64,000 bases of DNA, from assembly GCF_029783845.1 (NCBI RefSeq), contig NZ_LWID01000001.1, forward strand, positions 868,001 through 932,000, written 5' to 3'. Numbering within the stretch: position 1 is the first letter of the stretch; each line of letters begins with the position of its first letter. The translations under genes were made by a program, and so were the position numbers. Source of the DNA: Volucribacter amazonae (lineage in GTDB: Bacteria > Pseudomonadota > Gammaproteobacteria > Enterobacterales > Pasteurellaceae). The notes under the pieces were generated by a model. The model made no database searches. It was not told where the DNA came from and saw nothing but the letters and a program-made list of their open reading frames with translations. Positions 7,627 to 16,677 of the stretch are shown one piece after another.

Positions 7627-10257
7627 ATGAAAACAACAGCACAAATTAGACAGTCATTTCTAGATTTTTTTCACAGTAAAGGACATCAAATCGTCGATAG
7701 CAGTTCTTTAATTCCCGATAATGATCCTACATTGCTTTTTACTAATGCTGGTATGAACCAGTTTAAAGATGTATTTCTTGGTTTAGATAAGCGTCCTTAT
7801 TCTCGAGCAACCACTGCCCAACGTTGTGTGCGAGCAGGTGGTAAACATAATGATCTTGAGAATGTGGGTTATACGGCACGTCATCATACATTTTTTGAAA
7901 TGTTAGGTAATTTCAGTTTTGGCGATTATTTTAAACATGATGCCATTCATTTTGCTTGGGAATATCTTACTTCACCACAATGGCTTGGCTTGCCGAAAGA
8001 AAGATTGTGGGTTACTGTCTATGAAACAGATCAAGAAGCCTATGATATTTGGCATCAACAAATTGGCATTCCTGCCGAACGAATTATTCGAATTGGTGAT
8101 AATAAAGGCGAACCGGGTAGTTATGCCTCGGATAATTTCTGGCAAATGGGGGATACAGGTCCTTGTGGTCCTTGTACTGAAATTTTTTATGATCATGGTG
8201 AACATATTTGGGGCGGCCCACCGGGATCTGCCGAAGAAGATGGCGATCGTTATATTGAAATTTGGAATGTGGTTTTCATGCAATATAATCGCCAAGCCGA
8301 TGGCACAATGGAAAAATTACCAAAACCTTCCGTTGATACGGGAATGGGCTTAGAACGTATTGCCGCGGTGTTGCAACATGTAAATTCTAACTATGAAATT
8401 GATATTTTCCAAACCTTAATCGCAAAAGCCGCAGAGATTACAGGCGAGCGAGATTTAAATAATAAATCTTTACGTGTCATTGCCGATCATATCCGTTCTT
8501 GTGCTTATCTTATTGCTGATGGCGTACTTCCTTCTAATGAAGGGCGTGGTTATGTTTTACGCCGTATTATCCGTCGTGCAGTGCGTCATGGTCATTTACT
8601 CGGTGCGAAAGAAGCCTTTTTCTATAAATTAGTGCCAACTTTAATTGAGGTTATGGCGAGTGCGGCGAAAGATTTAAAAACTAAACAAGCTCAAATTGAA
8701 AAAGTCTTACGCTTAGAAGAAGAACAATTTGCTCGTACCTTAGAACGTGGATTAGCACTGCTTGATGAGGCCTTAGCTGAGGTAACTCATGGACAATTAT
8801 CTGGCGAAGTAGCATTTAAATTATATGATACCTATGGTTTCCCATTAGATTTAACGGCTGATGTTTGTCGAGAACGTAATATTACCATTGATGAACAAGG
8901 CTTTGAGCAAGCAATGGAACAGCAACGGATAAGAGCGCAATCGGCAAATCAATTTGCTATGGATTATAACAACCTTATTCGTGTTGAGGGTTCAACCCAA
9001 TTTGAGGGGTATACTGAGGCAGAATCTTTGGCAAAAGTAACCGCACTTTTTTATGAAGGCAAAGCTGTTGACCATATTCAAGCTGGGCAAAGTGCGGTAG
9101 TTATTTTAGAAAATACTCCGTTTTATGCCGAATCTGGTGGACAAGTTGGCGATAGTGGTTATTTGTCAGGTAATGGCTTGTTATTTAAAGTAACGGATAC
9201 CCAAAAATATGGTCAAGTCTTTGGTCATATTGGCGAGTTGCAACAAGGAACATTAGAAGTAGGGCAAACGGTAAATGCCGTAGTGGATACCGAACGCCGT
9301 CAGGCAACCTCTTTAAATCATTCAGCAACGCATTTATTACACGCCGCATTGCGTCAGGTATTAGGGGATCACGTGGCACAAAAAGGCTCTTTAGTCGCTG
9401 AGAACGGATTACGCTTTGACTTTATCCAACCAGAACCCGTAACCAAACAGCAGTTAGCAGAAATTGAACGTTTAGTTAATCAAGAAGTACGAGCAAATTA
9501 TCCAATTGTAACCCAAGTCATGGCGTTAGACGAGGCGAAAGCAAAAGGGGCAATGGCATTATTTGGCGAAAAATATGGTGAGCAAGTGCGTGTGGTCGGT
9601 ATGGGAGATTTCTCAATAGAATTATGTGGGGGTATCCATGCACAACGTACGGGCGATATTGGTTTATTTAAAATTACAGCGGAAACTGCCGTAGCCGCAG
9701 GTATTCGCCGTATTGAAGCGGTAACAGGTGAACAAGCAATAAATTGGTTGCATCATCAGCAATCTTTATTAACACAGAGCGCGGAATTATTAAAATCTGA
9801 TGTGAACTCAATTGTTGATAAGATTCATCAGTTACAAGAGAAAGCAAAGAAAACTGAAAAAGAATTGCAACAGTTAAAAGATAAAATGGCACAGCAAGCG
9901 GGTGCTGATTTAGCCAAGAATGCAATCAAAATCCATGATGTTGCAGTGGTTGTGCAACGTTTAGATAATGTAGATAGCAAATCTTTACGGATAATGGTTG
10001 ATGATCTTAAAAATCAGTTAGGCTCAGCTGTAATTGTTTTCGCCTCAGTAATGGGGGAAAAAGTAAACTTGGTAGTAGGAGTTACGCAGGATCTAACCAG
10101 CAAAGTGAAAGCGGGCGAGTTAGTAAATATGTTAGCTCAACAAGTAGGTGGAAAAGGCGGTGGTCGTCCTGATATGGCGATGGCTGGCGGTACTCAACCT
10201 AATAACATTAATGTTGCATTATCGGGTTGTTTAGATTGGTTACAAACACATTTGTAA
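7627..10257 (+). CDS. alaS: Alanine--tRNA ligase
   Basis: Charges tRNA-Ala and, through its editing domain, clears mischarged Ser- and Gly-tRNA. The 876 residues equal the E. coli length. The class II catalytic domain begins with FLDFFHSKGHQIVDSSSLIP, and GMGLERIAAVLQ is motif 3. The editing-domain zinc residues are in HSATHLLHAAL and CGGIHAQRTGDIG, and a C-terminal coiled coil and C-Ala domain end in GGKGGGRPDMAMAGG. I start at the ATG at 7627, giving the conserved MKTTAQIRQ N-terminus; an in-frame start 15 bp upstream is less likely. Two uptake signals lie inside the gene near 9041 and 9101. Confidence 0.98.
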   Translation: MKTTAQIRQSFLDFFHSKGHQIVDSSSLIPDNDPTLLFTNAGMNQFKDVFLGLDKRPYSRATTAQRCVRAGGKHNDLENVGYTARHHTFFEMLGNFSFGDYFKHDAIHFAWEYLTSPQWLGLPKERLWVTVYETDQEAYDIWHQQIGIPAERIIRIGDNKGEPGSYASDNFWQMGDTGPCGPCTEIFYDHGEHIWGGPPGSAEEDGDRYIEIWNVVFMQYNRQADGTMEKLPKPSVDTGMGLERIAAVLQHVNSNYEIDIFQTLIAKAAEITGERDLNNKSLRVIADHIRSCAYLIADGVLPSNEGRGYVLRRIIRRAVRHGHLLGAKEAFFYKLVPTLIEVMASAAKDLKTKQAQIEKVLRLEEEQFARTLERGLALLDEALAEVTHGQLSGEVAFKLYDTYGFPLDLTADVCRERNITIDEQGFEQAMEQQRIRAQSANQFAMDYNNLIRVEGSTQFEGYTEAESLAKVTALFYEGKAVDHIQAGQSAVVILENTPFYAESGGQVGDSGYLSGNGLLFKVTDTQKYGQVFGHIGELQQGTLEVGQTVNAVVDTERRQATSLNHSATHLLHAALRQVLGDHVAQKGSLVAENGLRFDFIQPEPVTKQQLAEIERLVNQEVRANYPIVTQVMALDEAKAKGAMALFGEKYGEQVRVVGMGDFSIELCGGIHAQRTGDIGLFKITAETAVAAGIRRIEAVTGEQAINWLHHQQSLLTQSAELLKSDVNSIVDKIHQLQEKAKKTEKELQQLKDKMAQQAGADLAKNAIKIHDVAVVVQRLDNVDSKSLRIMVDDLKNQLGSAVIVFASVMGEKVNLVVGVTQDLTSKVKAGELVNMLAQQVGGKGGGRPDMAMAGGTQPNNINVALSGCLDWLQTHL

Positions 10258-10433
10258 TTATATTTTTAATATGAATTATTTGTGACAGATCACAGCTTAT
10301 ATTCACCACACCAACAATAAGTTGGTTTGGTTATGATGATAATTCGTTGTCATTATCATAGTTTAAGTAAGAAGGATCTTGTAAGTAATAAGGATATTTT
10401 CAATATAAATTACAAACAAGAAGGGGAGTTTGT
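10258..10433 (+). promoter_or_regulatory. csrA leader with several GGA motifs and an ATGATAAT hairpin
   Basis: The gap before csrA holds an 8-bp inverted repeat ATGATAAT / ATTATCAT (10336-10343 and 10352-10359), followed by GGA triplets at AAGGATC (10373-10376 area), AAGGATA (10391-10394 area) and in the AGGGGAG ribosome site. CsrA proteins bind GGA, and one GGA in the ribosome site fits autorepression of translation, as known for E. coli csrA. The role of the inverted repeat is unknown. Confidence 0.4.
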
Positions 10434-10628
10434 ATGCTAATATTAACCCGAAAACTTGGTGAAAGTTTGCTGATTGGTGATGATATTTCTATCACAATCT
10501 TGAGCATGCGTGGTAACCAAATAAAAATTGGTGTTAATGCACCGAAAAATATTTCTGTTCATCGTGAAGAAATTTATCGGCGGATTAAACAATCTCAAGA
10601 CGAGAAAGAAAGCCAAAATAGGGATTAA
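10434..10628 (+). CDS. csrA: Carbon storage regulator CsrA
   Basis: A small homodimeric RNA-binding protein that represses or stabilises mRNAs by binding GGA in leader hairpins. The 64 residues begin MLILTRKLGESLLIGDDI, and both RNA-contact strips are present (LILTRK and the VHREEIYRRI stretch), with a slightly longer acidic tail than E. coli (61 aa). AGGGGAG precedes the ATG. manB begins 2 bp after the stop, so the regulator is in one transcript with a sugar-nucleotide gene. Confidence 0.98.
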   Translation: MLILTRKLGESLLIGDDISITILSMRGNQIKIGVNAPKNISVHREEIYRRIKQSQDEKESQNRD

Positions 10629-10630
10629 AG

Positions 10631-11995
10631 ATGGAAAAATTAACTTGTTTTAAAGCCTATGATATTCGTGGTCAGCTAGGTTCAGAACTCAATACGGATA
10701 TTGTCTATCGCATTGGTCGTGCTTTTGGGCAATTTCTACAACCTAAAACCATCGTGGTCGGTGGTGATGTACGTTTGACGAGTAAAGAGCTCAAAAGTGC
10801 TGTTACCAATGGATTATTGGACGCTGGCGTTAATGTAATCGATCTGGGAGAAGTGGGTACAGAAGAAGTTTATTTTGCGACTTCTTTTTTACAAGCTGAT
10901 GGAGGAATAGAGGTTACAGCAAGTCATAATCCAATGGATTATAATGGCTTAAAACTGGTACGAGAGGGATCTCGCCCAATTAGTGCTGACACAGGTTTAG
11001 CCGAGATACAACGCCTAGCAGAAGAAAATAATTTTCCTGTTGTTAGCAAACGTGGGCATTATAAGCAACAATCTGTGGTTGGCGATTATGTAGAACATTT
11101 ACTTTCTTATATTAATCTCGCTACTCTCACACCATTAAAATTGGTTATTAATTCAGGTAACGGGGCGGCTGGGCATATTATTGATGCCATTGAAGCACAA
11201 TTTAAGGTTCATCAAGTCCCTGTGGAAATCGTGAAGATCCATAATAATCCAGACGGTACTTTTCCACATGGTATTCCTAATCCATTACTACATGAAAACC
11301 GCCAAGATACTATAGATGCAGTGAAAAAGCACCACGCAGATATGGGGATTGCCTTTGATGGTGATTTTGACCGTTGTTTCCTATTTGATGAAAATGGCGA
11401 ATTTATTGAAGGCTATTATATTGTGGGCTTATTGGCTCAGGCTTTCTTGGCAAAACAGCCCGGTGCAAAAATTATTTATGACCCTCGTTTAGTATGGAAT
11501 ACCCAAGAGCTAGTTGAAAAAAATGGCGGGCAGGCGATTATGTCTAAATCAGGGCATTCCTTTATTAAGGAAAAAATGCGGGCTGAAGATGCCATTTATG
11601 GCGGAGAAATGAGTGCTCATCATTATTTTCGTGATTTTAATTATTGCGATAGCGGTATGATCCCTTGGTTATTGGTCATGGAGCTATTGTGCAAAACTGG
11701 AAAAAGTTTAGGGCAATTAGTGAATGAAAGTGTTAAACGCTATCCTTCGCCAGGGGAAATTAATAGTAAATTGACGGATGCACAAAAAAGCATTGCTCGT
11801 GTCAAAGAATTTTATGCCCCTAATGCCATTAAAGTAGAAGAAATTGATGGCATTAGCCTTGAGTATCCACAATGGCGTTTTAATTTGCGTAGTTCCAATA
11901 CAGAACCAGTGGTACGCTTAAATTTAGAAACGCGTGGCGATGAACAGCTAATGCAGGAAAAAACAGAAGAAGTATTAGCCTTATTACGCCAATAA
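10631..11995 (+). CDS. manB: Phosphomannomutase (ManB/CpsG type)
   Basis: Converts mannose-6-P to mannose-1-P for GDP-mannose synthesis. The 454-residue alpha-D-phosphohexomutase has the phosphoserine loop TASHNPMDYNG near residue 97, the metal loop DGDFDRCF, the sugar-binding GGEMSAHHYF and the phosphate-binding RSSNTEP. The GEMSAHHYF sequence and length favour CpsG/ManB over phosphoglucosamine mutase GlmM. It follows csrA by 2 bp; galU comes after a terminator. Its product would go to ManC at 22.2-23.3 kb. Confidence 0.93.
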   Translation: MEKLTCFKAYDIRGQLGSELNTDIVYRIGRAFGQFLQPKTIVVGGDVRLTSKELKSAVTNGLLDAGVNVIDLGEVGTEEVYFATSFLQADGGIEVTASHNPMDYNGLKLVREGSRPISADTGLAEIQRLAEENNFPVVSKRGHYKQQSVVGDYVEHLLSYINLATLTPLKLVINSGNGAAGHIIDAIEAQFKVHQVPVEIVKIHNNPDGTFPHGIPNPLLHENRQDTIDAVKKHHADMGIAFDGDFDRCFLFDENGEFIEGYYIVGLLAQAFLAKQPGAKIIYDPRLVWNTQELVEKNGGQAIMSKSGHSFIKEKMRAEDAIYGGEMSAHHYFRDFNYCDSGMIPWLLVMELLCKTGKSLGQLVNESVKRYPSPGEINSKLTDAQKSIARVKEFYAPNAIKVEEIDGISLEYPQWRFNLRSSNTEPVVRLNLETRGDEQLMQEKTEEVLALLRQ

Positions 11996-12010
11996 AAATT
12001 ATTGCAAATT

Positions 12011-12050
12011 AGACCGCACTTTTAGAATAGCAAAAGTGCGGTCTATTTAT
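12011..12050 (+). terminator. Uptake-signal hairpin between manB and galU
   Basis: AGACCGCACTTTT (12011-12023) pairs with AAAAGTGCGGTCT (12032-12044): a 13-bp perfect stem with an 8-nt loop, followed by ATTTAT. It probably ends most csrA-manB transcripts. Confidence 0.65.
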
Positions 12051-12071
12051 AAAAAATTTAAGGATAAAAAA

Positions 12072-12965
12072 ATGAAAGCAATTATCCCTGTTGCAGGGCT
12101 AGGCACAAGAATGTTACCTGCCACTAAGGCAATACCAAAAGAAATGTTGACCATTGCAGATAAACCGCTTATTCAATATATTGTTAATGAATGTGTTGCG
12201 GCGGGTATTAAAGAAATTGTCTTGGTTACACATTCATCAAAAAATGCCATAGAAAACCATTTTGACACTTCTTTTGAATTAGAAACTATGCTAGAAAAAC
12301 GGGTAAAACGGCAATTACTTGATGAAGTACGTTCCATTTGTCCTAAAGACGTAACCATTATGCATGTACGTCAAGGTAATGCAAAAGGTTTGGGGCATGC
12401 GGTATTATGTGGCCGTCCACTGGTTGGCAATGAACCCTTTGCGGTAGTTTTACCCGATGTATTACTCGCGGATTTCAGTGCGGATCAACGTAAAGAAAAC
12501 CTCTCAGCGATGATTAAACGTTTCCAAGCGACACAAGCAAGTCAAATCATGGTAAGACCCGTAGAAATGCAAGAAGTGAGTAGTTATGGAATTGCTGATT
12601 GTAATAATGCACCATTAACAGCAGGAGAAAGTACTAAAATAAAATCTATTGTAGAAAAACCTGCTATTGAGAAAGCACCCTCTAATCTTGCTGTTGTTGG
12701 GCGTTATGTATTTTCTGCCACCATTTGGGATCTGTTAGAAAAAACGCCTATCGGCGTTGGCGATGAAATCCAATTAACCGATGCCATTGATATGCTGATT
12801 GAAAAAGAACCCGTTGAGGCTTTTCATATGACAGGCGAAACCTTTGATTGTGGCGATAAATTGGGTTATATGCAGGCGTTTGTGGAATACAGTTTACAAC
12901 ATGCTAAATTAGGGAATGAATTTAAGCAATATTTAAAATCTTTGCAAACCAAGTTATCTGATTGA
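12072..12965 (+). CDS. galU: UTP--glucose-1-phosphate uridylyltransferase GalU
   Basis: Makes UDP-glucose from glucose-1-P and UTP for LPS, capsule and galactose metabolism. The 297 residues start MKAIIPVAGLGTRMLPATKA, the nucleotidyltransferase loop, with KSIVEKPA and the GETFDCGDKLGYM sugar site. The ATG at 12072 has AAGGA upstream; an in-frame start at 12036 lies within the terminator hairpin and is rejected. UDP-glucose is the precursor of UDP-galactose, the likely substrate of the wbaP-like transferase. Confidence 0.97.
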   Translation: MKAIIPVAGLGTRMLPATKAIPKEMLTIADKPLIQYIVNECVAAGIKEIVLVTHSSKNAIENHFDTSFELETMLEKRVKRQLLDEVRSICPKDVTIMHVRQGNAKGLGHAVLCGRPLVGNEPFAVVLPDVLLADFSADQRKENLSAMIKRFQATQASQIMVRPVEMQEVSSYGIADCNNAPLTAGESTKIKSIVEKPAIEKAPSNLAVVGRYVFSATIWDLLEKTPIGVGDEIQLTDAIDMLIEKEPVEAFHMTGETFDCGDKLGYMQAFVEYSLQHAKLGNEFKQYLKSLQTKLSD

Positions 12966-13099
12966 TATAAGAGGTTATTTCGTGATCATACATTGAAATA
13001 CACGCCTAAATAAAAACGACTGTCGAGGGAGGGAAATATAAAAGTTCCTTCTAGCTTTAATTGTGGGGATTGTTACAATTATTACATGTAACAATATTT
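12966..13099 (+). other. Gap after galU with an 8-bp inverted repeat
   Basis: No gene is visible. ATTGTTAC (13069-13076) and GTAACAAT (13088-13095) form an 8-bp inverted repeat with an 11-nt loop just before a Correia-like element. The T-run behind it is poor, so it may be an operator or a weak terminator. Confidence 0.35.
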
Positions 13100-13202
13100 T
13101 ATAGTCGTAATTTAAAATAAGACAAGACGGTACGTCGAAGACAGTACGAATAGTACGGCGAGGCGTACCAACACAGTATTATTTTAAAGTGGGACGACTA
13201 TA
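13100..13202 (+). repeat. Correia-like inverted-repeat element
   Basis: 103 bp from TATAGTCGTAATTTAAAAT to TTTAAAGTGGGACGACTATA, with the core GAAGACAGTACGAATAGTA. It lies between galU and manX and leaves the CRP site 165 bp downstream untouched. Confidence 0.88.
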
Positions 13203-13367
13203 ATTCAAAAAACCACCGCACTTTAAATAACATACCTATTTTGTTTTTAATTTGTACTCCCTTAAAATAAAACATACTCAATAAGGAGTATTTAGGTATT
13301 ACCCAAAGCATAAAATCTATTCAATCACATCAAAATCCTGCTATTTTTTCATATGAAATTTCAATTT

Positions 13368-13383
13368 TGTGAAGTTCGTCATA
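13368..13383 (+). promoter_or_regulatory. Probable CRP site upstream of manXYZ
   Basis: TGTGA-AGTTCG-TCATA, one base from TGTGA-N6-TCACA, in AT-rich flanks 85 bp before manX. Mannose PTS operons are CRP-activated in enterics. A small hairpin AGCGG-TTTT-CCGCT (13392-13405) follows. The remaining gap (13203-13468) shows one uptake signal and no gene. Confidence 0.6.
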
Positions 13384-13468
13384 TTTCGTTAAGCGGTTTT
13401 CCGCTAGACTTAGCGCCGCATACAAATCATTTGGTATTTATTATTTTATTTAAATTTAAGGAGAATAG

Positions 13469-14452
13469 ATGAGTATTGCGATTATCATAGCAACCCATGG
13501 TATCGCCGCTGAGCAGTTGTTAAAAACGACAGAAATGCTTATTGGTGAACAAGAAAACGTTGCTTATATTGACTTTGTTGCGGGCGAAAATGCTGAAACG
13601 ATTATGGAGAAATATCAACAAAAACTCGATAACGAATTAGCCCATTGCCAGCAAGTATTATTCTTAGTTGATACTTGGGGCGGTAGTCCATTTAATGCGG
13701 CTAACCGTATCGCTGATGGCAAAGACAATATGGATATTGTGACTGGTGTCAATGTGCCGATGTTAGTAGAAACCTTTATGGCGAGAGATGATGAACCCAC
13801 ACTAAATGAATTAGTGGAGGTCGCCTTAGAAGCAGGACGTTTAGGGGTGAGAGCATTAAAATACCAAGAAGAACAACAAGAAAAAACACCTGAAGTTACG
13901 CCTTCTCAGCCTCAAACTTCAGCACCGAGCCAACCGTCTGTTATTGATAATGGCAAACGTATGACCTTTGGTTTAGTGAGAATTGATGATCGTCTTATCC
14001 ATGGTCAGGTGGCGACTCGTTGGACGAAAGAAAGTAAAGTGAGTCGTATTATTGTGGTTAATGATGATGTGGCGAAAGATCAAGTGCGTTCTACCATGTT
14101 AAAAAGTGTTGCTCCACCCGGGGTTACTGCTCACGTTGTGAATGTAGATAAAATGGTACGGGTTTACAACAATCCTGAATATGGCGATGAACGAGTTATG
14201 CTCTTATTTACCAATCCAACGGATATTGTGCGTTTACTTGATGCAGGCGTACCAATGCAATCCATTAATATCGGTGGTATGGCTTATCGAGAAGGTAAGA
14301 AAATGATTACCAGTGCTGTTTCTGTGGATCAACAAGATATTGACGCCTTTAAAAATATTGCTGCCCGTAATATTGAACTTGATGTGCGTAAAGTATCCAA
14401 TGATAGCCGTCAATATATGATGGATTTGTTAAAGAAAAATAACTTAGTCTAA
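13469..14452 (+). CDS. manX: Mannose-family PTS EIIAB component
   Basis: A cytosolic phosphotransfer subunit: HPr-P phosphorylates the IIA histidine (His10 in IIIATHGIA), which passes phosphate to IIB and then to the incoming hexose. IIA covers residues 1-130; a Gln/Pro/Ser/Thr linker (about 135-163) joins it to IIB, whose phospho-histidine is His178 in RIDDRLIHGQ. The 327-residue fusion has the ManX layout of enterics. It is first of manXYZ, followed by a 10-bp gap to manY. Confidence 0.95.
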   Translation: MSIAIIIATHGIAAEQLLKTTEMLIGEQENVAYIDFVAGENAETIMEKYQQKLDNELAHCQQVLFLVDTWGGSPFNAANRIADGKDNMDIVTGVNVPMLVETFMARDDEPTLNELVEVALEAGRLGVRALKYQEEQQEKTPEVTPSQPQTSAPSQPSVIDNGKRMTFGLVRIDDRLIHGQVATRWTKESKVSRIIVVNDDVAKDQVRSTMLKSVAPPGVTAHVVNVDKMVRVYNNPEYGDERVMLLFTNPTDIVRLLDAGVPMQSINIGGMAYREGKKMITSAVSVDQQDIDAFKNIAARNIELDVRKVSNDSRQYMMDLLKKNNLV

Positions 14453-14462
14453 GGATAAATTT

Positions 14463-15263
14463 ATGGAAATCTCAACTTTTCAAATTATACTCGTTTTTCT
14501 CGTTTCTTGTATCTGCGGTATGGGATCTATTCTTGATGAATGGCAAACACACCGTCCATTGATTGCCTGTACCTTGATTGGTTTAGTATTGGGCGATATC
14601 ACCACTGGGATTATTGTCGGCGGTACACTTGAACTACTTGCCCTTGGCTGGATGAATATTGGTGCAGCTTTAGCCCCTGATGCGGCACTTGCTTCTGTTG
14701 TTTCTACTATTTTAGTAATTGTCGGCAGACAAGATATTCCAACAGCAATCGCTTTAGCCATTCCACTTGCTGCGGCAGGTCAGGTATTGACCTATGTCGT
14801 GCGAGCCATTACTGTTGGTTTCCAACACGCTGCCGATAAAGCGGTAGAAACTGGCAATCTATTTAAATTAGATGTTTTACATTGCACCGCATTATTATTA
14901 CAAGCGATGCGTATTGCCATTCCTGCTTTATTGGTGGTATTGACCGCAGGAACAGATACTGTGCAAAGTATGTTACACAGTATTCCTGAAGTCATAACCA
15001 CTGGGTTAAAAATCGCAGGAGGCTTTATTGCTATCGTAGGTTACGCCATGGTAATTAATATGATGCGTTCTGGACATTTAATGCCATTTTTCTATGCAGG
15101 ATTTGTCGTGGCAGGCTTTACCGATTTTAACCTTGTTGCATTAGGGGTATTAGGTACAATTACCGCCTTACTTTATATTCAATTACACCCAAAATACAAC
15201 CAAAGTAAACAAGTGGTTGTACAAGCCAATAACAATAACGATCTTGATAACAGATTAGACTAA
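14463..15263 (+). CDS. manY: Mannose-family PTS EIIC component
   Basis: A 266-residue integral membrane subunit of the mannose/glucosamine/GlcNAc-type PTS that forms the sugar path with EIID. Several hydrophobic helices and the family segment TLIGLVLGDITTGIIVGGTL are visible. AAGGATAAATTT precedes the ATG. It sits between manX and manZ with gaps of 10 and 13 bp, a single operon. Length and helices are normal. Confidence 0.95.
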   Translation: MEISTFQIILVFLVSCICGMGSILDEWQTHRPLIACTLIGLVLGDITTGIIVGGTLELLALGWMNIGAALAPDAALASVVSTILVIVGRQDIPTAIALAIPLAAAGQVLTYVVRAITVGFQHAADKAVETGNLFKLDVLHCTALLLQAMRIAIPALLVVLTAGTDTVQSMLHSIPEVITTGLKIAGGFIAIVGYAMVINMMRSGHLMPFFYAGFVVAGFTDFNLVALGVLGTITALLYIQLHPKYNQSKQVVVQANNNNDLDNRLD

Positions 15264-15276
15264 TAGGATAAAAGTT

Positions 15277-16107
15277 ATGACAGAGAAAAAAGTAACACAA
15301 AAAGATTTAAATGCCGTTGTACTTCGTTCAAATCTTTTTCAAGGTTCGTGGAACTTTGAACGTATGCAAGCATTAGGCTTTGCGTATTCTATGGTACCTG
15401 TTATCAAACGTCTTTACCCTGATCCAAATTCACAAGAACGTAAAGATGCGATTAAACGCCATTTAGAGTTTTTTAATACTCAGCCTTTCGTTGCCGCACC
15501 TGTATTAGGGGTTACCATTGCTATGGAAGAAGAGCGAGCTAATGGTAAAGCCATTGATGATGCGGCGATCAACGGGATTAAAGTGGGGTTAATGGGGCCG
15601 TTGGCAGGAGTTGGTGATCCCATTTATTGGGGAACAGCACGCCCCGTATTTGCTGCACTTGGGGCAAACCTAGCTTTAACTGGAAGTTTATTAGGACCTG
15701 TCTTATTCTTCCTATTGTTTAATCTTGTACGTTTAGCTACCCGTTATTTCGGCGTTACCTATGGTTATCGTAAAGGCTTAGATATTGTTGGCGATATGAG
15801 TGGTGGTTTATTGCAAAAACTTACCGAAGGGGCTTCAATTTTAGGTCTCTTTATTATGGGGGCATTGGTGCAAAAATGGACGACAATTAATGTGCCATTA
15901 GTAATGTCCACCATACCAAAACAAGACGGTACGATTGAAGTAACTACCGTACAAAATGTATTGGATAGCTTAATGCCCGGTTTATTGCCGTTATTGCTTA
16001 CCTTTGCTTGTATGTGGCTATTACGTAATCGTGTTAATGCCCTCTGGATTATCATTGGGTTCTTTGCCCTTGGTATCTTTGGTGCATGGACAGGTATTCT
16101 AGCCTAA
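15277..16107 (+). CDS. manZ: Mannose-family PTS EIID component
   Basis: The 276-residue EIID subunit, which partners EIIC in the membrane. It has the family features NFERMQALGFAYSMVPVIKR near the N-terminus and GPLAGVGDPIYWGTARPV in the middle, and hydrophobic helices in the C-terminal half. It is the last PTS gene, and a strong terminator follows at 16122-16149, separating it partly from yobD and manA. Confidence 0.95.
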   Translation: MTEKKVTQKDLNAVVLRSNLFQGSWNFERMQALGFAYSMVPVIKRLYPDPNSQERKDAIKRHLEFFNTQPFVAAPVLGVTIAMEEERANGKAIDDAAINGIKVGLMGPLAGVGDPIYWGTARPVFAALGANLALTGSLLGPVLFFLLFNLVRLATRYFGVTYGYRKGLDIVGDMSGGLLQKLTEGASILGLFIMGALVQKWTTINVPLVMSTIPKQDGTIEVTTVQNVLDSLMPGLLPLLLTFACMWLLRNRVNALWIIIGFFALGIFGAWTGILA

Positions 16108-16121
16108 TCTTATCCTCAATT

Positions 16122-16149
16122 AGGATACGCCATCAAGGCGTATCCTTTT
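16122..16149 (+). terminator. Terminator after manZ
   Basis: A 10-bp stem AGGATACGCC / GGCGTATCCT (16122-16131 and 16137-16146) with loop ATCAA and a short TTTT tail. yobD starts 22 bp later, so read-through is probably needed for yobD-manA unless they have their own promoter. Confidence 0.75.
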
Positions 16150-16170
16150 GTACAATAAATATCACAAAAT

Positions 16171-16677
16171 ATGATTAATACATTATTATTTATCGGTATC
16201 GTCCTATTTCTATGTTATGCCCTATATGACCAAGTAGGTATGGATCATTGGCAAGGCAAAACTCTCTTAAAAGTGCGGTTAAAAAAACGGGCAAAAATGG
16301 ACGCGATGATTTTTATCGCCTTGTTATTATTAGTTATTTATCAAAGTCTTGACAATCTCACCCCGCTATCCATTTATTTACTCGCCACCATTATCCTGCT
16401 AACCCTATATGCTGCCTTTATCCGTTCTCCAGTACTATTACTCAAACCTAACGGCTTTTTCTATGGCAATATTTTTATTTCTTATGCTAAAATTCACGCC
16501 ATTAATGTAACCTCAGATAATGTCTTAGTGATTGATTTACACAGCGGAAAACGCTTAATCATACTGCCCGAGCAGACTCAACAATTACCAACAATCTTAA
16601 ACATTCTTGCTCAACTAAACATTATCCAAGCAGATTTTTCGCAAATTTTAGGAAAAAATAATGACAAGCATCTATAA
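16171..16677 (+). CDS. yobD: YobD-family (DUF986/UPF0266) membrane protein
   Basis: Function unknown. A 168-residue protein with three hydrophobic segments: 1-21, about 46-63 and about 67-88, then a polar C-terminal domain (KRLIILPEQ). In E. coli yobD also lies directly downstream of manXYZ, so the linkage to the mannose PTS is conserved across families, suggesting a role around that transporter. The ATG has a weak ribosome site. Its last 17 bp overlap the start of manA, implying coupled translation. Confidence 0.8.
   Translation: MINTLLFIGIVLFLCYALYDQVGMDHWQGKTLLKVRLKKRAKMDAMIFIALLLLVIYQSLDNLTPLSIYLLATIILLTLYAAFIRSPVLLLKPNGFFYGNIFISYAKIHAINVTSDNVLVIDLHSGKRLIILPEQTQQLPTILNILAQLNIIQADFSQILGKNNDKHL

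Noticed and set aside
10281..10294. TGTGA-CAGA-TCACA upstream of csrA as a CRP site
   Set aside because: The half-sites are separated by 4 bp rather than 6, so it does not fit CRP.
13069..13095. Inverted repeat after galU as a terminator
   Set aside because: The tail is broken by A residues (ATATTTTATAG), so a standard terminator is not supported.
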